Under the pieces are notes generated by a model. That model was not told the DNA's origin and made no database searches. It saw only the letters and a program-made list of their open reading frames with translations. From NCBI GenBank assembly GCA_014218235.1, contig CM024764.1, positions 63,897,184 to 63,961,183 of the forward strand: a stretch of DNA of 64,000 nt, written 5' to 3'. The translations under genes were made by a program, and so were the position numbers. This document shows, piece after piece, positions 1 to 12,300 of the stretch. Origin of the DNA: Colocasia esculenta (lineage: Eukaryota > Streptophyta > Magnoliopsida > Alismatales > Araceae). Positions within the stretch are counted from its first letter, which is position 1, and every line of letters starts with the position of its first letter.

Positions 1-520
1 ACCCCCCCCCCCACCTGCGCAGCCCCCTTCTCCTCCCCACCCCCAAGCCCGCCGCCCCCTCCTCACTGCACCGCCACTTCCTCCGCTGCGCCCCCTCCAT
101 GGTGCCCCCCCTCCCCACCCCGCCTCCACTGTACCCCCCCCCCCCCCGCCTCCACACCGCCACCTACTCCCCTGCACAGCCCCCCTCCCCGCCTCCCCCT
201 CCTCCTGCCCACCCCGCCGCCCCCTCCTCCACTGCGCCGCCTCCACGGCGCCCCCCCTCCCCACCCCGCCTGCACTGCGCCCCCGCCGTGCCTCCACTGC
301 ACCCCCGCCTCCACGCGCCACCTGCTCCCCTGCACAGCCCCCCTCCCCACCCTCCCTCCTCCACTGCGCCCCCCGCCTCCCCCTCCTCCACTGCGCCGCC
401 CCCTCCCCACCCCACCCCGCCTCCACTGCGCCCCCCGCCTCCCCCTCCTCCACTCCGCTGCCCCTCCCTACCCCACCCTGCCTCCACTGTGCCCCCCTCC
501 TCCACACCATCACATGAGAA
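1..520. repeat. C-rich low-complexity tract
   Basis: The + strand is almost pure C with interspersed CT and CA words (CCCCTCCTCC, CACCCCGCC), repeated irregularly. Long open frames on both strands here encode only Pro/Ser/Ala or Gly/Arg strings, so they are composition artefacts. The minus strand has many runs of three or more G, so G-quadruplex formation is possible. No gene is supported. Confidence 0.85.
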
Positions 521-1189
521 CTGGGGCACACACAACAGTGAGGCACACCATAGGATCTTAATAAAACCCACAGTGATTAATGAAACCAAACAGGTCTATA
601 TAAATTTTAAAAAATATGTCAATTCTGCCAACAGATAATAGTAATTTTTCATAATTTTAAAATTTCAGTTAAAAATTGACACAATATAATTTTTTAGTTA
701 GAAATAGTTTTTTTTTAAGTGTAACCAAACAAGCTATTATATTTTGTACTCTGTGCTTCTAAACATTTTGAGAATAATTAATTATGTTCTTATAATTAAC
801 TGAGAAATAGAATCATGAATGTACAAAATTATCCCTCTTCAAGAGAGAGAGAGCGGTTTGTTGGAGAAGGACCTCGCCTACCTCGAGACGAAGGCCATCA
901 CCTCATCAGTGCTACGAGAAACACTAGTTAATCTATTATTGGTAAGAGTTGAATTTTTTTTATAGTACGTGTACGTAAAACTAATATCATTAAACCACTC
1001 TTTGGTATATTATTACGACAAAGAGTTGTTTCTTATAAAAGGGAAAACATGCGTACTCTGTTAGACACCTGATTAGCTGGGTGACTCAGCTCCACCATCC
1101 CAATGAACGGAGTAATAAAGTTTTTCGGAAACAAAGTTTTCCTCCAGCGCGACTGCGCCATAGGCTGGAGCTCATCCCGGGAAACTAAT
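521..1189. other. AT-rich intergenic DNA, no gene recognised
   Basis: Mostly AT-rich sequence with a short (AG)n run near 842. A stretch of about 80 bases at 860-940 reads open on the + strand and looks more codon-like than its surroundings, followed by a GT that could be a splice donor. It is too short to identify and may be a captured exon scrap. Nothing else is recognisable. Confidence 0.5.
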
Positions 1190-2340
1190 GATACAAATTA
1201 TAGTAATTATAGTTTAATTTTTTAAATTAATTTTTTGTCAAGTAAAAATTATCTAAAAAATTATTAGGTCGACTTAATCTCAACATCTATGTATCAATAA
1301 TTCATGATATTTTATATTTTAAAATCAGTATATTTTTCTAGTAATTATGATGACTTCATATTTGACTTTGTCGTCCCGTTGAAGTGCACACAATCAAAGA
1401 TAGTACCAGAATTATATTAATAATATAAAAGTATTTTAAAATTAAAGATAATTATATTTTATATAAATGATCATGTCTTATGTATAATTTACTCTCTCTT
1501 TTAATTTCTTAGAGTCATATTAATATTTTATTATACATTTTAAGACGTTACAGTTTTGTTTTTATTTTCGAATTCTTGGTGTTGATCTAATAGAATACAT
1601 TGGTCATATCATGAACAACTTTCATGAAGAGCCCAAAGATTATATCATCATCGTTCAGGCTATAGAGAGGTTGCACTCATTGCTAGTTTGGATCGCGATA
1701 TGAGAGAGAATGTCAAGAATAATCCACTATATCTTTAAGTACAGACATTCATTTGATGTGATTCTAGTTGGAGCTTGTAGAGAAAGTCGTGGGGAACAAA
1801 TTTCATGAAGAAGTCTCGAAGAGAAATACCCTCGTTTGAGATGTGGAAGGCATGATAATCATATATATATATATATAATGATCTGAGAGAGAATATAAAG
1901 AATAATCTACTATAACTTTGGACATAAACTACCAATTGAGTTGATTTCACTTCGAGGACGAAGCTGAAAAAGAATAGAACAACTTTGATGAAGACCTCGT
2001 GAACATATCAACCCATTTTCAGGTTGTAGAAGGCGTGATATCACTCATAGTTCTGGAGGATATGAGAGAGAAATGGGAGAGAGAAAATGTGCATGTATGA
2101 GAAGAGATAGAAAATCTATTTTGAGTTTGGATGAAGAGTTTTCTTTTGAAATTTGTTCATTTTAAATATTCATTAAGTCATAAAATTTAAAAAATAAATC
2201 AAATAAGTCATTTTGTCACCGTATCTCAGCGGTACGGTACCGTACCTTCCCACGGAGAATGCGGCACGGTCGATCCGGGTGGTACGACGAACCTTGGTTC
2301 GGATTGAAAAATCAAATGTATATCTTAGTAATAGCTCACC
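1190..2340. repeat. internally deleted copy of the D repeat family
   Basis: Positions 1190-1660 are a diverged reverse complement of 52290-52800; shared words include the stretch on Ile/Asn-like AT-rich DNA around ATGAACAACTTTCATGA. Positions 2160-2300 are a diverged reverse complement of 29430-29600, including the near-palindromic GGTACGGTACCGTACC word. The two ends keep the order they have in the larger inverted copy, but the coding middle (51.5-52.3 kb and 29.9-30.3 kb there) is missing. Positions 1610-2090 instead hold about three degenerate repeats of roughly 180-190 bp marked by ATGAGAGAGAATGTCAAG-like words. The layout is that of a non-autonomous deletion derivative. Confidence 0.6.
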
Positions 2341-2469
2341 AGACGCTTTGGGATTTTCGCAACGCTAATAGAGTCGATGGTTTTTATTAATATTAGATCC
2401 GAAATTAATATCACTTGATTGGGAACTAATTTCCTAATCACTTTTGAATAGTCTATCTTTTAGCCGCAA

Positions 2470-2675
2470 ATTAATTAGGATACCCTTTGTTGACCATATG
2501 TCAAATTTTCATTATTCTGTAATTAACTAGGATACCCTTTCTTGACCAAATGTCAAAATTTCATTATTATGTAATTAATTAGGATACCCTTTCTTGACCA
2601 AATGTCAAAATTTCATTATTATGTAATTAATTAGCATACCCTTTGTTCATCAAATGGCAAAAATAAAAGAGTTCT
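2470..2675. repeat. 52-bp tandem repeat, four units
   Basis: The word (A)GGATACCCTTTSTTGACCA recurs at about 2478, 2530 and 2582 and in altered form at 2634, a regular 52-bp spacing. Each unit contains CAAAATTTCATTATTATGTAA or a close variant. It is a short AT-rich minisatellite upstream of the F-box gene. Confidence 0.85.
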
Positions 2676-3398
2676 TTTTATATATACCCTCTTAGAAGAT
2701 TAATTATATGTGAATCCTTTTTAAATAGATATATTCATATGTATATATCTCTTGTGGATATAAAATGTCCTTGATAAATGTCAAGAATATGTTTCGAACA
2801 TTTCTCCACGGCTATCTTTAGTAGAATATATATGTAAAAAATGCTAGTGGAATATTCTAAACATCTTTTTGATGCCCGTCATAGTAGGTTATGAGAAAGT
2901 CTTTAAAGTTATTTTGAATACATCAGAGAGAGATATACGTAAATATATATTTAAAAAATATTTTTATGTAGTTAATCTTCTCAGATATATATATACAAAA
3001 TATCAAAATAAAACACCTAAATTTAAAACTACCTTTAGATTTACGATAGTCTTAGATTGAAAATAAAAAATTCAGTTAGAAAGATTATGACATGGGCTAA
3101 CCAGTCTTAAAATTTAATAATTTTCCGCAATATAAATATAAAAATTGTTTCAGTGATATTTTAATTTTTCGATATAAAATCCGCTCCTGGTGCACCTGAC
3201 TAGTTTTTGGACACTTGATCCGAATCCGGCGGACTGCGCGTTGTGGTGGCCGCTCTGGGATTCCGATCTCTTCGTCAACTGACAGCCAGCCTGTCCGGAG
3301 GCTTCGCCTCCGGCGGGTGGTAGGGGGGCCCGCATGTGCTTCTCCTTCCTGGTGCTGTGTTCGCCGCGAATCGGGCGGGATCTACCGGAACGGAGAAG
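2676..3398 (+). promoter_or_regulatory. upstream region and probable TATA box of the F-box/LRR gene
   Basis: AT-rich DNA changes abruptly to GC-rich DNA at about 3180. A TATA-like word, GATATAAAAT, lies at about 3171-3180, roughly 220 bases before the chosen start codon, a plausible distance for a plant promoter plus 5' leader. The upstream 500 bases contain only AT-rich sequence with no recognisable gene. Confidence 0.4.
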
Positions 3399-6300
3399 AT
3401 GGCGGTGGGGGAACTCACAGGGGGCGGCAGCGATGCCGGCGGCAGCGGAGGAGGAGCAGAGTTGGCGCTGTCGTCGGGTTCTCTCGGAGCGACGACCCTA
3501 GTGCACCTCCCTGATGCTGTGGTGGAGACAGTGCTGCTGAAGCTGGACGTCCCCTCCCTGTGCTCCGTCGCCACCACCTGCCGCTCCCTCCGCGACCGCG
3601 CCACGCGGACATTCTCCCTCATCCCAGCCCTCCACCTCCTGGTGAACCCTAGCCGGAATCATTCGTTATCTCTGCAGAATTTGGTCATTCTCGTCTTTTG
3701 TGTTCTCAAACGGCTGGTTGTTTTTTCGATGGTTGTCTTTGATTAGGAGATTTCTCCGCCGCTAGATCTGCTGAGGCCGCTGCTCCCGCCGAATCCGTAC
3801 CTCCGGAGCCTTAAGCTGGACTGTGGCCGGCTGGACGATTCGGCCATCGGGGACCTGGCGAGGCCGTCTTTGGAGGAGCTCTGCCTCCTCAACTGCGACT
3901 GTTTCAGCGGGAGGCTGCTGACGGAGGTCGGGCGCAGGTGCAAGACACTCAGGTAAACAAAGAGGAGATACCTCTACAACAAGCGAAACCCCCTTAGTTT
4001 ATTGTAAATTCGTTTATTTTTGTTGCTACCAAGTGTATGGTTCACTTGTCTTCTAGGAAAGCAGAAGATTTGTGCTTCTTCATATCGAATAATCTCGTGA
4101 TTTTGCATGAAGAAGTTAAAAACTTAAAATGCGGTTCCCTGGAAGATGCGTATTGTGAGAATCGTACTTAACGTTGTCTTACAACACGGTCCTGCCCTCT
4201 ATTTGGAAACTGTTTTTTTTTTTTTGCGGGGGGTGGTGGGGAGGTGGTGAGGGGCTTTATTCTAGGCGATTTGGAATTAGCTTATTGAACGGCAAATGTT
4301 GTTACTTCGAAATGCTTCTTTCTGAAGCTTCATTATACTTATTTTTTATCTTCATTAGTGAACTATCCCTACTGTTTCTATTAGACATTCATGTTAATTG
4401 GCATAAGACGATGACGTTCATTGAATGGTGATCCAAAATACGGACTTTCTGGGTTTTTTATGTTTGGATGTGCTGTTTCTTTCTGTTGTATTGGCATTGA
4501 TTGTTCTCGGATGTCTTTCTTCTCATACAAGTCATTTTTCTTTGCTGTAGAACAGGTGATTTTATTGATGTCGTTTGATGTGTAAATATGTGAAAATTCT
4601 CACATCTTAAGCCCAATTTCCTGCAACAAAAGACGAGAAATTTAGTAATTTTTTCTGCAGAAGGCATATGCTTTGTCGTGAAATGATGTCTTTGCATTTA
4701 TAGCGCTACTGGAGTAACATAACTTTGGCACGCAAATCACCTAAAGTGTACTTAAGGTGTATACATAATCCATAAAAGTTCAACAAATCATCTGACTTGT
4801 ATGTTTTGTTGTGCACAGGTCTCTATCATTGGTCTCTTTAGCTGAACAAAGAGGGCGCACACTCCTATTCTCTGATTTAGAAGAGTTACTTTCTGGTTGT
4901 TCGCAGCTAGAGGTGAAGATAACTGTCTGTTTAATTCCTTAAATACATATTTTCAGGAGTATGCATTAAACTGTAATGTCTAAAGTCAAAATTGATGATG
5001 TTATAATTGAACAGGATATGAACAGAAGCTTTTGTAGGTTTGGTAATATAAATTGTTTGTATCAGTCCTTTTGTGGTCCACTTTTGATTGGAATGAGATC
5101 AAGCCAGATAAGGAAGACAAAAAATCAATTCACATAGATAAAAGAGTAATCTGTTTGTTGCTAAATCTGGTTCGGAGAAGAAGACAGTTCACTTCAGAAT
5201 TCATCATTGTTGCATTAGTCCAGTTTTCTCTTCAATCTGTGATGGTGTGGGAAGATTTTGGCTTGGCCAAGAAAAAATAGTATGCCTACTCTTTTAGCTA
5301 TTGTTGTGCATGTATGTGTCTCTGGATGTCCTCATGCATGCATTCAGTGGATGTTGGTAATACCTCTTTTTTAAATCAAGAGAACAAGAACACATACAAG
5401 AGAATGTTACAATGGAGATGTGTAATTGTAACAAGATGTAGAATGTTACACGTTTTACAATGAGACATTGTGTACAGAACATAGACTAAGACATGCAAAG
5501 GAGAGTAACAACCACTGTGCTCATCTGCCCAACTTATAGCCTGAGTGGTTGGAATCCATGTCATACAATGGCTGAACAAAAGTCACTCATTTAGTGCTTC
5601 AAATTCCTTTTGAGCAGTGTCATTAGTGGTTGTTTCCTCCTCTGGAAATCTGACTTGCCATTCCTTGATATACCTATTAGTCCATCCCCACAACACCAGG
5701 AAGAATTAGGCTTGACCTGGCCTGTGGTCGAAAGTTATTGTGCATGACATCTTTGAGAAAGCTTTGTTGGTTTATTTATGGTTGGTAAGCAACCAGAAAC
5801 CGAATCTCACCAGCTTATTTTTTTGTATGCCAACTGGCACCAGCATGACGTAGGTCAATGATTTCTTACCTGAAGTGGAGATTGTACTGGCCTAGCCAGC
5901 TCAGCATGGCCATTGCAAACTTTACTGGCATGTAAAATAACAGCTGATTGATCTAGATGAACAATTCAACAGGCTGAAGTATCTTTGGATTCATTTGGTT
6001 ATCTCTAACATGTTTCAAATGCATGCTTCTTAATTAATAATAATTCAGTAATGCTATTTTTCTGATGTTCTCCAATGTTGCACAGCCTATAATTGGTGTC
6101 GCTGTCACTGAGAAATATTTGAACACCGCTGTCACTGAGAAATATTTGAACACCGTATGTAGATTCCTGATATCTGACAGGAAGGATTGAGCTTTAAAAA
6201 TTTGGTGCATTTGTTGATTTGGTCTTTCAGAATTGGTAGGCTAGAACCTGTTTGGTTTGAGATGGGATATAAATGGAATGAAATCTTATGAAGATAAGTT

Positions 6301-9300
6301 TGTGATGTGGGATAGAGTGTGGACAGCGGAAGAAGAAGGTAAGGAGGAAGGATCGCCGGAGTCTCACCGGAGAGGAGATAGACGGTGGGGGTGTAGGCTT
6401 CGCGCCTTCCCCTTCACAGGGACCACCTTGGGGGGGGGGGAGCTTCTTCTCAAAGCTCCTTCTTCTCCATCGCAGAGAACAATTGCCAAACTTATCTTTC
6501 CTTCAATTCATCAATAATCAATAATCCATCTATGAAGAGTAATACATGTGCTTATATTGACTTGGGCTATTCCCAGTCATAATAGACTTCTAGTAAAAGA
6601 CTCCCAATTAAGGACAAACTTCTATCCCTAATAAGACTTAACATATTAGAAATCTAAAGAAAGGAAAATACAGAATCCTACCGAAATAAGACGACTCAAA
6701 TAAAGAAATGCAAAATTACACAATAAAAGCTAAATGGACTATAATTTGACTCTTTTTGGACTACTTTACCCTTGGACTTTAAAATAGTGCGAAAATTGCA
6801 TCAAAATTACAGAAAAATAAAAATCTCCAAACGGGCTCCAAATGGGCCAAACCATTGCTTCAGCTTCTCGCTCCCCATCAGTTTGGTCAGTCGAAGTTTG
6901 TTTTTCATTATTTTCCCTCTTGAAGTGGACAAATAAGAGGAATATTGTGCATGATAGATGGGATCAAACTTTCTTTTCCAGATATATTCAGGAGCACATT
7001 TTACTAAAGAGTTCCTCTTCCTACTTCCCATCATTCAATAATGTGAAGAAAGTGGGCACTGAGATCCTGCCATGTTAAATGCAATTTTCTCTTGTTCATC
7101 TTGACTTAATTCTGTCTAATTAGTAGGTTTTTTAGAATTTGGGGGATCTCATGTGCAAGCAAATTCCTATCAATTTTGATGTAATCTCCAATAAGAGCAT
7201 TCTTATTTCCCTAATTGCATATATTTAAGGGAGAAGAGAGCAAGGATGGCAGTGTCAGTTTCGATATCGGTCTCTGCCGGATCTGAAACCGCAATGTATT
7301 GGCTTTCATTTCACCCAGTTTTGGGCATATCAGGTGGACGTGGACTCTCCTTAAGAGGGGAGTTCGTCCAGTTTTGGATCGTCCAGGTCCAAAACCGATA
7401 CGTTTCAGCTGAAACTGCCATCCATGGAGGAGATGTCCCTGCTGTCATCTATCATGTGCTGAGCTGGACCCTGTCTCAACCTTCCACCAGCATCAAAACA
7501 TCTGCCTGATTTGCACACTTTTATTTCTTATTTTGCTATTCCAACAAAATGTCTGTTTTCCACGTTCCAGAATAAAAGTGTCTAGCCATTTGAGAGTAAC
7601 TTCCTTTATATGTGGCCACCTAGTGTCATTCTCTCCGCAGATAATGTCGTCCTCCATACCCATGCTCATCATGGACAGCATTTTACTTGTCACTCAAGAT
7701 TTCTGCGTTTATCCCTATCGTTAGCCTCCTTGTGTTCTGGCTGAAGTTCTTTCCACCATCCTACGTAGTTAAATGCAAGCAATGAGTGAGATGTGAAGGG
7801 GAACAGCTGTCTTTCCCTGTAAATGACTGTAAAGAAGAAAATGATAGTATTAGGAAAATAAAGAAAACATCCAAGAGAATGATGTGTACAGGCAGGTGGA
7901 AAGGAATCATGTCAAATATACAAAGGGTAATCTATATAAAGCACACATGTAAGCAGTCGATGATACTTTCCAAGAAGATAAACAGTAGATGGTCCTAGAA
8001 ATAATCAAGAATAGGAAACATGAGAGGGCATGTAAGAGAAAAAGTGCTCAAGGATCATTAGAGAGGCATTCACCACTTTGTAATAACTAAAAATAGGGGA
8101 AAAATATCCTTTCAAAAAAGTAAAAGAAAAAGAACAAGCAACACCACACAATTGAAACTTCAAGCATTTGACATAGATGACATAGGCGAATGCCCAGGTG
8201 AATGAGGTGAACATGAGGCAAGGTGAGGCATTTTTGGCTCACTTGCCTTTCAGACCGTGCCTAGTCAAGTGAGAATCTTGGCCTCGTGTTGTTTCATTGC
8301 CTAGTCGAATGAGGTGTTCATCTTTGTTAATGTAACCATGCTTTGCTAAACACATGCACACTTTTGTTTTCTGGGTTTATGTATGGAATTTGGCCTTTAA
8401 CATGGGGTGAAATTTTTTTTTTGGAAACGTGGATGGTACCATGTTAATTAATTAACATGGGGCTGATTGCTCCCTGCGGTTAGAAATTTGGCACCCATGG
8501 GAAATAGGCAGGTCCGAGGGTGTGCAGGGTACTCCACCTCAATAAGTGTCTTATAACTACCTCTAATCATTACAGTTGGCACTCGAGAATAGTTAAGGAT
8601 TGGAGTCGCGTTGTATTGAAGATACAAGGTTTCTTCCTTTAAATAAAGGAGCCGACTTTTCCATCCATGCGATCTATTTCTCAGGTATACAATGCAGATA
8701 AAGATTCTTTAATGGACTACTGCCAAGCAGCATGACCTCACCATCTTTGTCTCTAATAGAGGGTCAGAATTTACATAATCTTTTACTCACATCATTATGC
8801 AGTGTCAGCCGCCTTTTGGATCAAAACTGCAACAATGCCGAAGCCGGTGAATTAAAGAAGCTCTTATTGAGAATTTGATCTTTGATCCTTATGCCAGATA
8901 CAATTACTGGACATTTTTGTGGTTTATGATTTCCTATCCAGGCCAGCTGAATAATCTTCCGCAAATCGTGGATATAAGAACCTTGTGCTGCATGTAAATG
9001 TCCATAAATCTTTTACCATTTACCACTGAGTGTTTGGGCTACTGGCACAGAAGTTATGGGGTTGGAATAGCTTTGGGAAGGTCCTATATATTATCCATTG
9101 ATCATTCACTATTGGGTGGTTGATGTATGCTGTTTCCTTAAACATAACGAAATACATATTATCACAGTGAATTCAACTGGGAGTTCTGATTGGTTGTCGT
9201 AGCCTTTCTGAAATTAGAGTTGATAACACCACTATCAGACAAACTAAATGCATGGAAAAGAAGAAAAATGGCGAGCAATAAAAGCATTCTTAGAGTCAAT

Positions 9301-12300
9301 GCACATTTCAGGTTGGCATCATGTCAAGAACATTATGAGTTTAGACCCCATTAACAAGGCTAGTGGGCCAAAGTTTTAAACTTCATTGTCTTCACTTAAG
9401 TTGATATTGTGATTATATCTTGGAGAAATGGAGATGCTGGACCTGATACATGACATGCTTGAGGTCCTTCATAGTCTCTGAGTTGTTTACTGGAATTTCA
9501 CTGGGAAGCCATTAACCTAGAGGCTTTTCTCATGGCATACAAACTATACATTATCTGTCACCCACTTTTCCAGTTGGATCTCTGTGCTGCTTCCAGCATA
9601 ATGAGGGTCAGAAACAAGAAATTTCCCCTTGTGTCTCTGTTTATGCATAAAGCACAGCTTTATGCATAAATTTTTCTTCATATCTCCTCCAGTCTCCTTG
9701 ATTCGGTGTCAACTTTTGCTTTCATAACCATTGAATGTGGGACAAGTGATTCTATCCCATTTGTTTCCTAGGTAGGGGGTGTCAATGGATCCATAAGATC
9801 CGGACCCTGATCCAAACATTGAACCAGGTTTGGGTCACTTATTCGGACCCCAAATGGCCCTTTTCTCTGGATCTGGGGCACGCCTTCCTAACCCAAAATT
9901 GTAAATATCAGGTGGGTGCTGAAAATCGGAAGAGAGGTGACTGTCGTGTTGCATGAGTTCCCTCTTCCGTCCAGCTGACCTTGTGTCCCACCCTAGGGTT
10001 TCTTCCCGCCTTCTTTGTCTCTGGCTTGTCTGTAAGTGGAGTGATTGTCATCCCCAAGATCCATGCCCTCCTCCATTCCCGGTGTCACCACCATCACCGG
10101 TTTGGGTCACGTATTCGGACCCCAAATGGCCCTTTTCTCTGGATCTGGGGCATGCCTTCCTAACCCAAAATTGTAAATATCGGGCGGGCACTGAAAATCG
10201 GAAGAGAGGTGACTGTCGTGTTGCATGAGTTCCCTCTTCCGTCCAGCCGACCTTGTGTCCCACCCTAGGGTTTTTTCCCGCCTTCTTTCTCTCTGGCTTG
10301 TCTGTAAGTGGAGGGATTGTCTTCCCCAAGATCCATGTCCTCCTCCATTCCCGGTGTCACCACTATCATAGTGGCTCCCTTTCTGCTGGTGCTACTCCTC
10401 TATCCGGCGGTAGAGGCGACTGCTCACACCCCGACGTGCTTAGGTCACAACACTCTCCCCCCTAAACCCCCATGTCAATCTTTTCTCTTGTTGTTCTTCT
10501 ACATTTTGCAGAGAAAGAAGAGTGGTGAGATCATAAGCTCATCAGATGGGTTCACCGTGCTATTCAAATGGAAGTCGATGGAAGACCTGGGGAGGGGCGA
10601 GGATCACGAGAGAGTCGAGCTTCTCGCCTACAGTGTCGACATCGAATAGAAACCAAGAATCTCCAAGAGAGTTGCCTTAGAAGGAGACACTGGCCGTGAG
10701 AGGCTCGCCATCTTCAATTTGCCCTGGATTGTTACAACACCACCAACCTTGTTGGCTGTTGGTTTCTGATATAGTTTTTTAGATTTTGCTTCTAATAACA
10801 TTGTCCAATGTTTTTTTTTTTTTTAAAGAGAAGGGATAATGTTCTGTGTTCATGGTTTAAGGGTTTGGTTCTTCTAACTTGATTCTGGGATGTCAACATG
10901 TGTTGTGGAGTGAATACATTAATCTTTCCCTTCAATTGTTTGGAGATGTTCATTATGGCATGCTTAGTTTTCCGTCTTCTAGACTACTATGTACATGTTA
11001 ATTGTAGTCTATGAAGAGCTAAACTTGGATTGAGGATATCAACTTTATATTTTGCCCTATTAGAAGAAAACGGTGGTGAAACACAATGAATCCATCGATC
11101 TTGGTTTTCACAACAGCTTCAAAATCTGAAGACTCTAGTCATGGATGTATAAATATCAGTTGCTACTCGTGGCATCAAGATGCTGGAGAGGAGACTGGGG
11201 GCAGGGAAATATCTCTATGGTTATTTAGCTGGTTATAGTGCCACTGTGTCAAAGATATTTTGGATATCAAGGCCAGATATTTACATGGAAACTTGAATAG
11301 AATGGGCCAGCCAGATGGTTGAATCTACTAAACTGGGTTAGGTTGCATTGAGCCAATCTGGGATTCTTGGCTCACTGGTAGATAAACACAACTTTGGATT
11401 CGGATCTTGACCCGGATCTGAAATTGAATTTTGGATCTTGATCCGAACCCGGATCTGATATTTGTTCTGATTTTGGATCCAGGTTTGAACCGGATCGTGC
11501 AAATTCGGATCCGAGTTTGGATCACCGAGAATCTGACCCAGATCCGATCCTTTGACACTCCTATTCCTAGGAAGTCACTTATTGTACTGTTATTCCAATT
11601 TTGTTCAGCCCTCCATGTCCATATCTGTAACGACTCTCCTTATATCGGTACGGTTATACCAACCCACATCGATATAATGAACGCCGCTATAGTGGGACAT
11701 TTACCCAACAGTTATACGATATGCTGAAATATACCTAAATACATTCACATAGCAGCGGAAAAGAAATAGCCAAGTGTAACTTCTTATTCCATCATCGACA
11801 TTCTATTCACAGTCTGTATATAGAAGAAAAGAAATCTAAACTTTTCATAACTGAGTAATGAAATAAATACATTGTCCACAACTTTCCACTAAATAAGTAC
11901 ACAGATCCCAAAGGTAGAGCAAGTCTACTCTTATTACATACTTATGAAAAATAAAAGTTTAACGCCAAGTCCAAAACAAGGTCTCCTACTCCCGCTCCGA
12001 GTCACTCTTAACGATCTCCTCGGAAGAAGTAGAAATCTCTGCACCTGTACGCCGAAGCAAGAGTGAGTTCAAATGAACTCAACAAGTAACACAAAACACA
12101 CTAAACTTACATGCATCACATAGCATTCACATTTTCATTCTACACAATAACATATAAACATGGATTTAACAATTAATTCAAGTAAAAATCCTAAACATGA
12201 TGTCTACACATGTTACACATGGAAATTGTCTTATACAAAATTTTCAATAACTTAAAGCCTATCACATGCTTTCTGCACACTTTTCAATATATTAAACTAA

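Noticed and set aside
99..638. Long Pro/Ser-rich and Gly/Arg-rich open frames on both strands
   Set aside because: Produced by C-rich low-complexity DNA; no domain, no codon structure, same composition in all frames.
7246..7509. 87-codon frame in F-box intron 3 as an independent gene
   Set aside because: No domain, no promoter evidence, internal to an intron and surrounded by repeat-like DNA.
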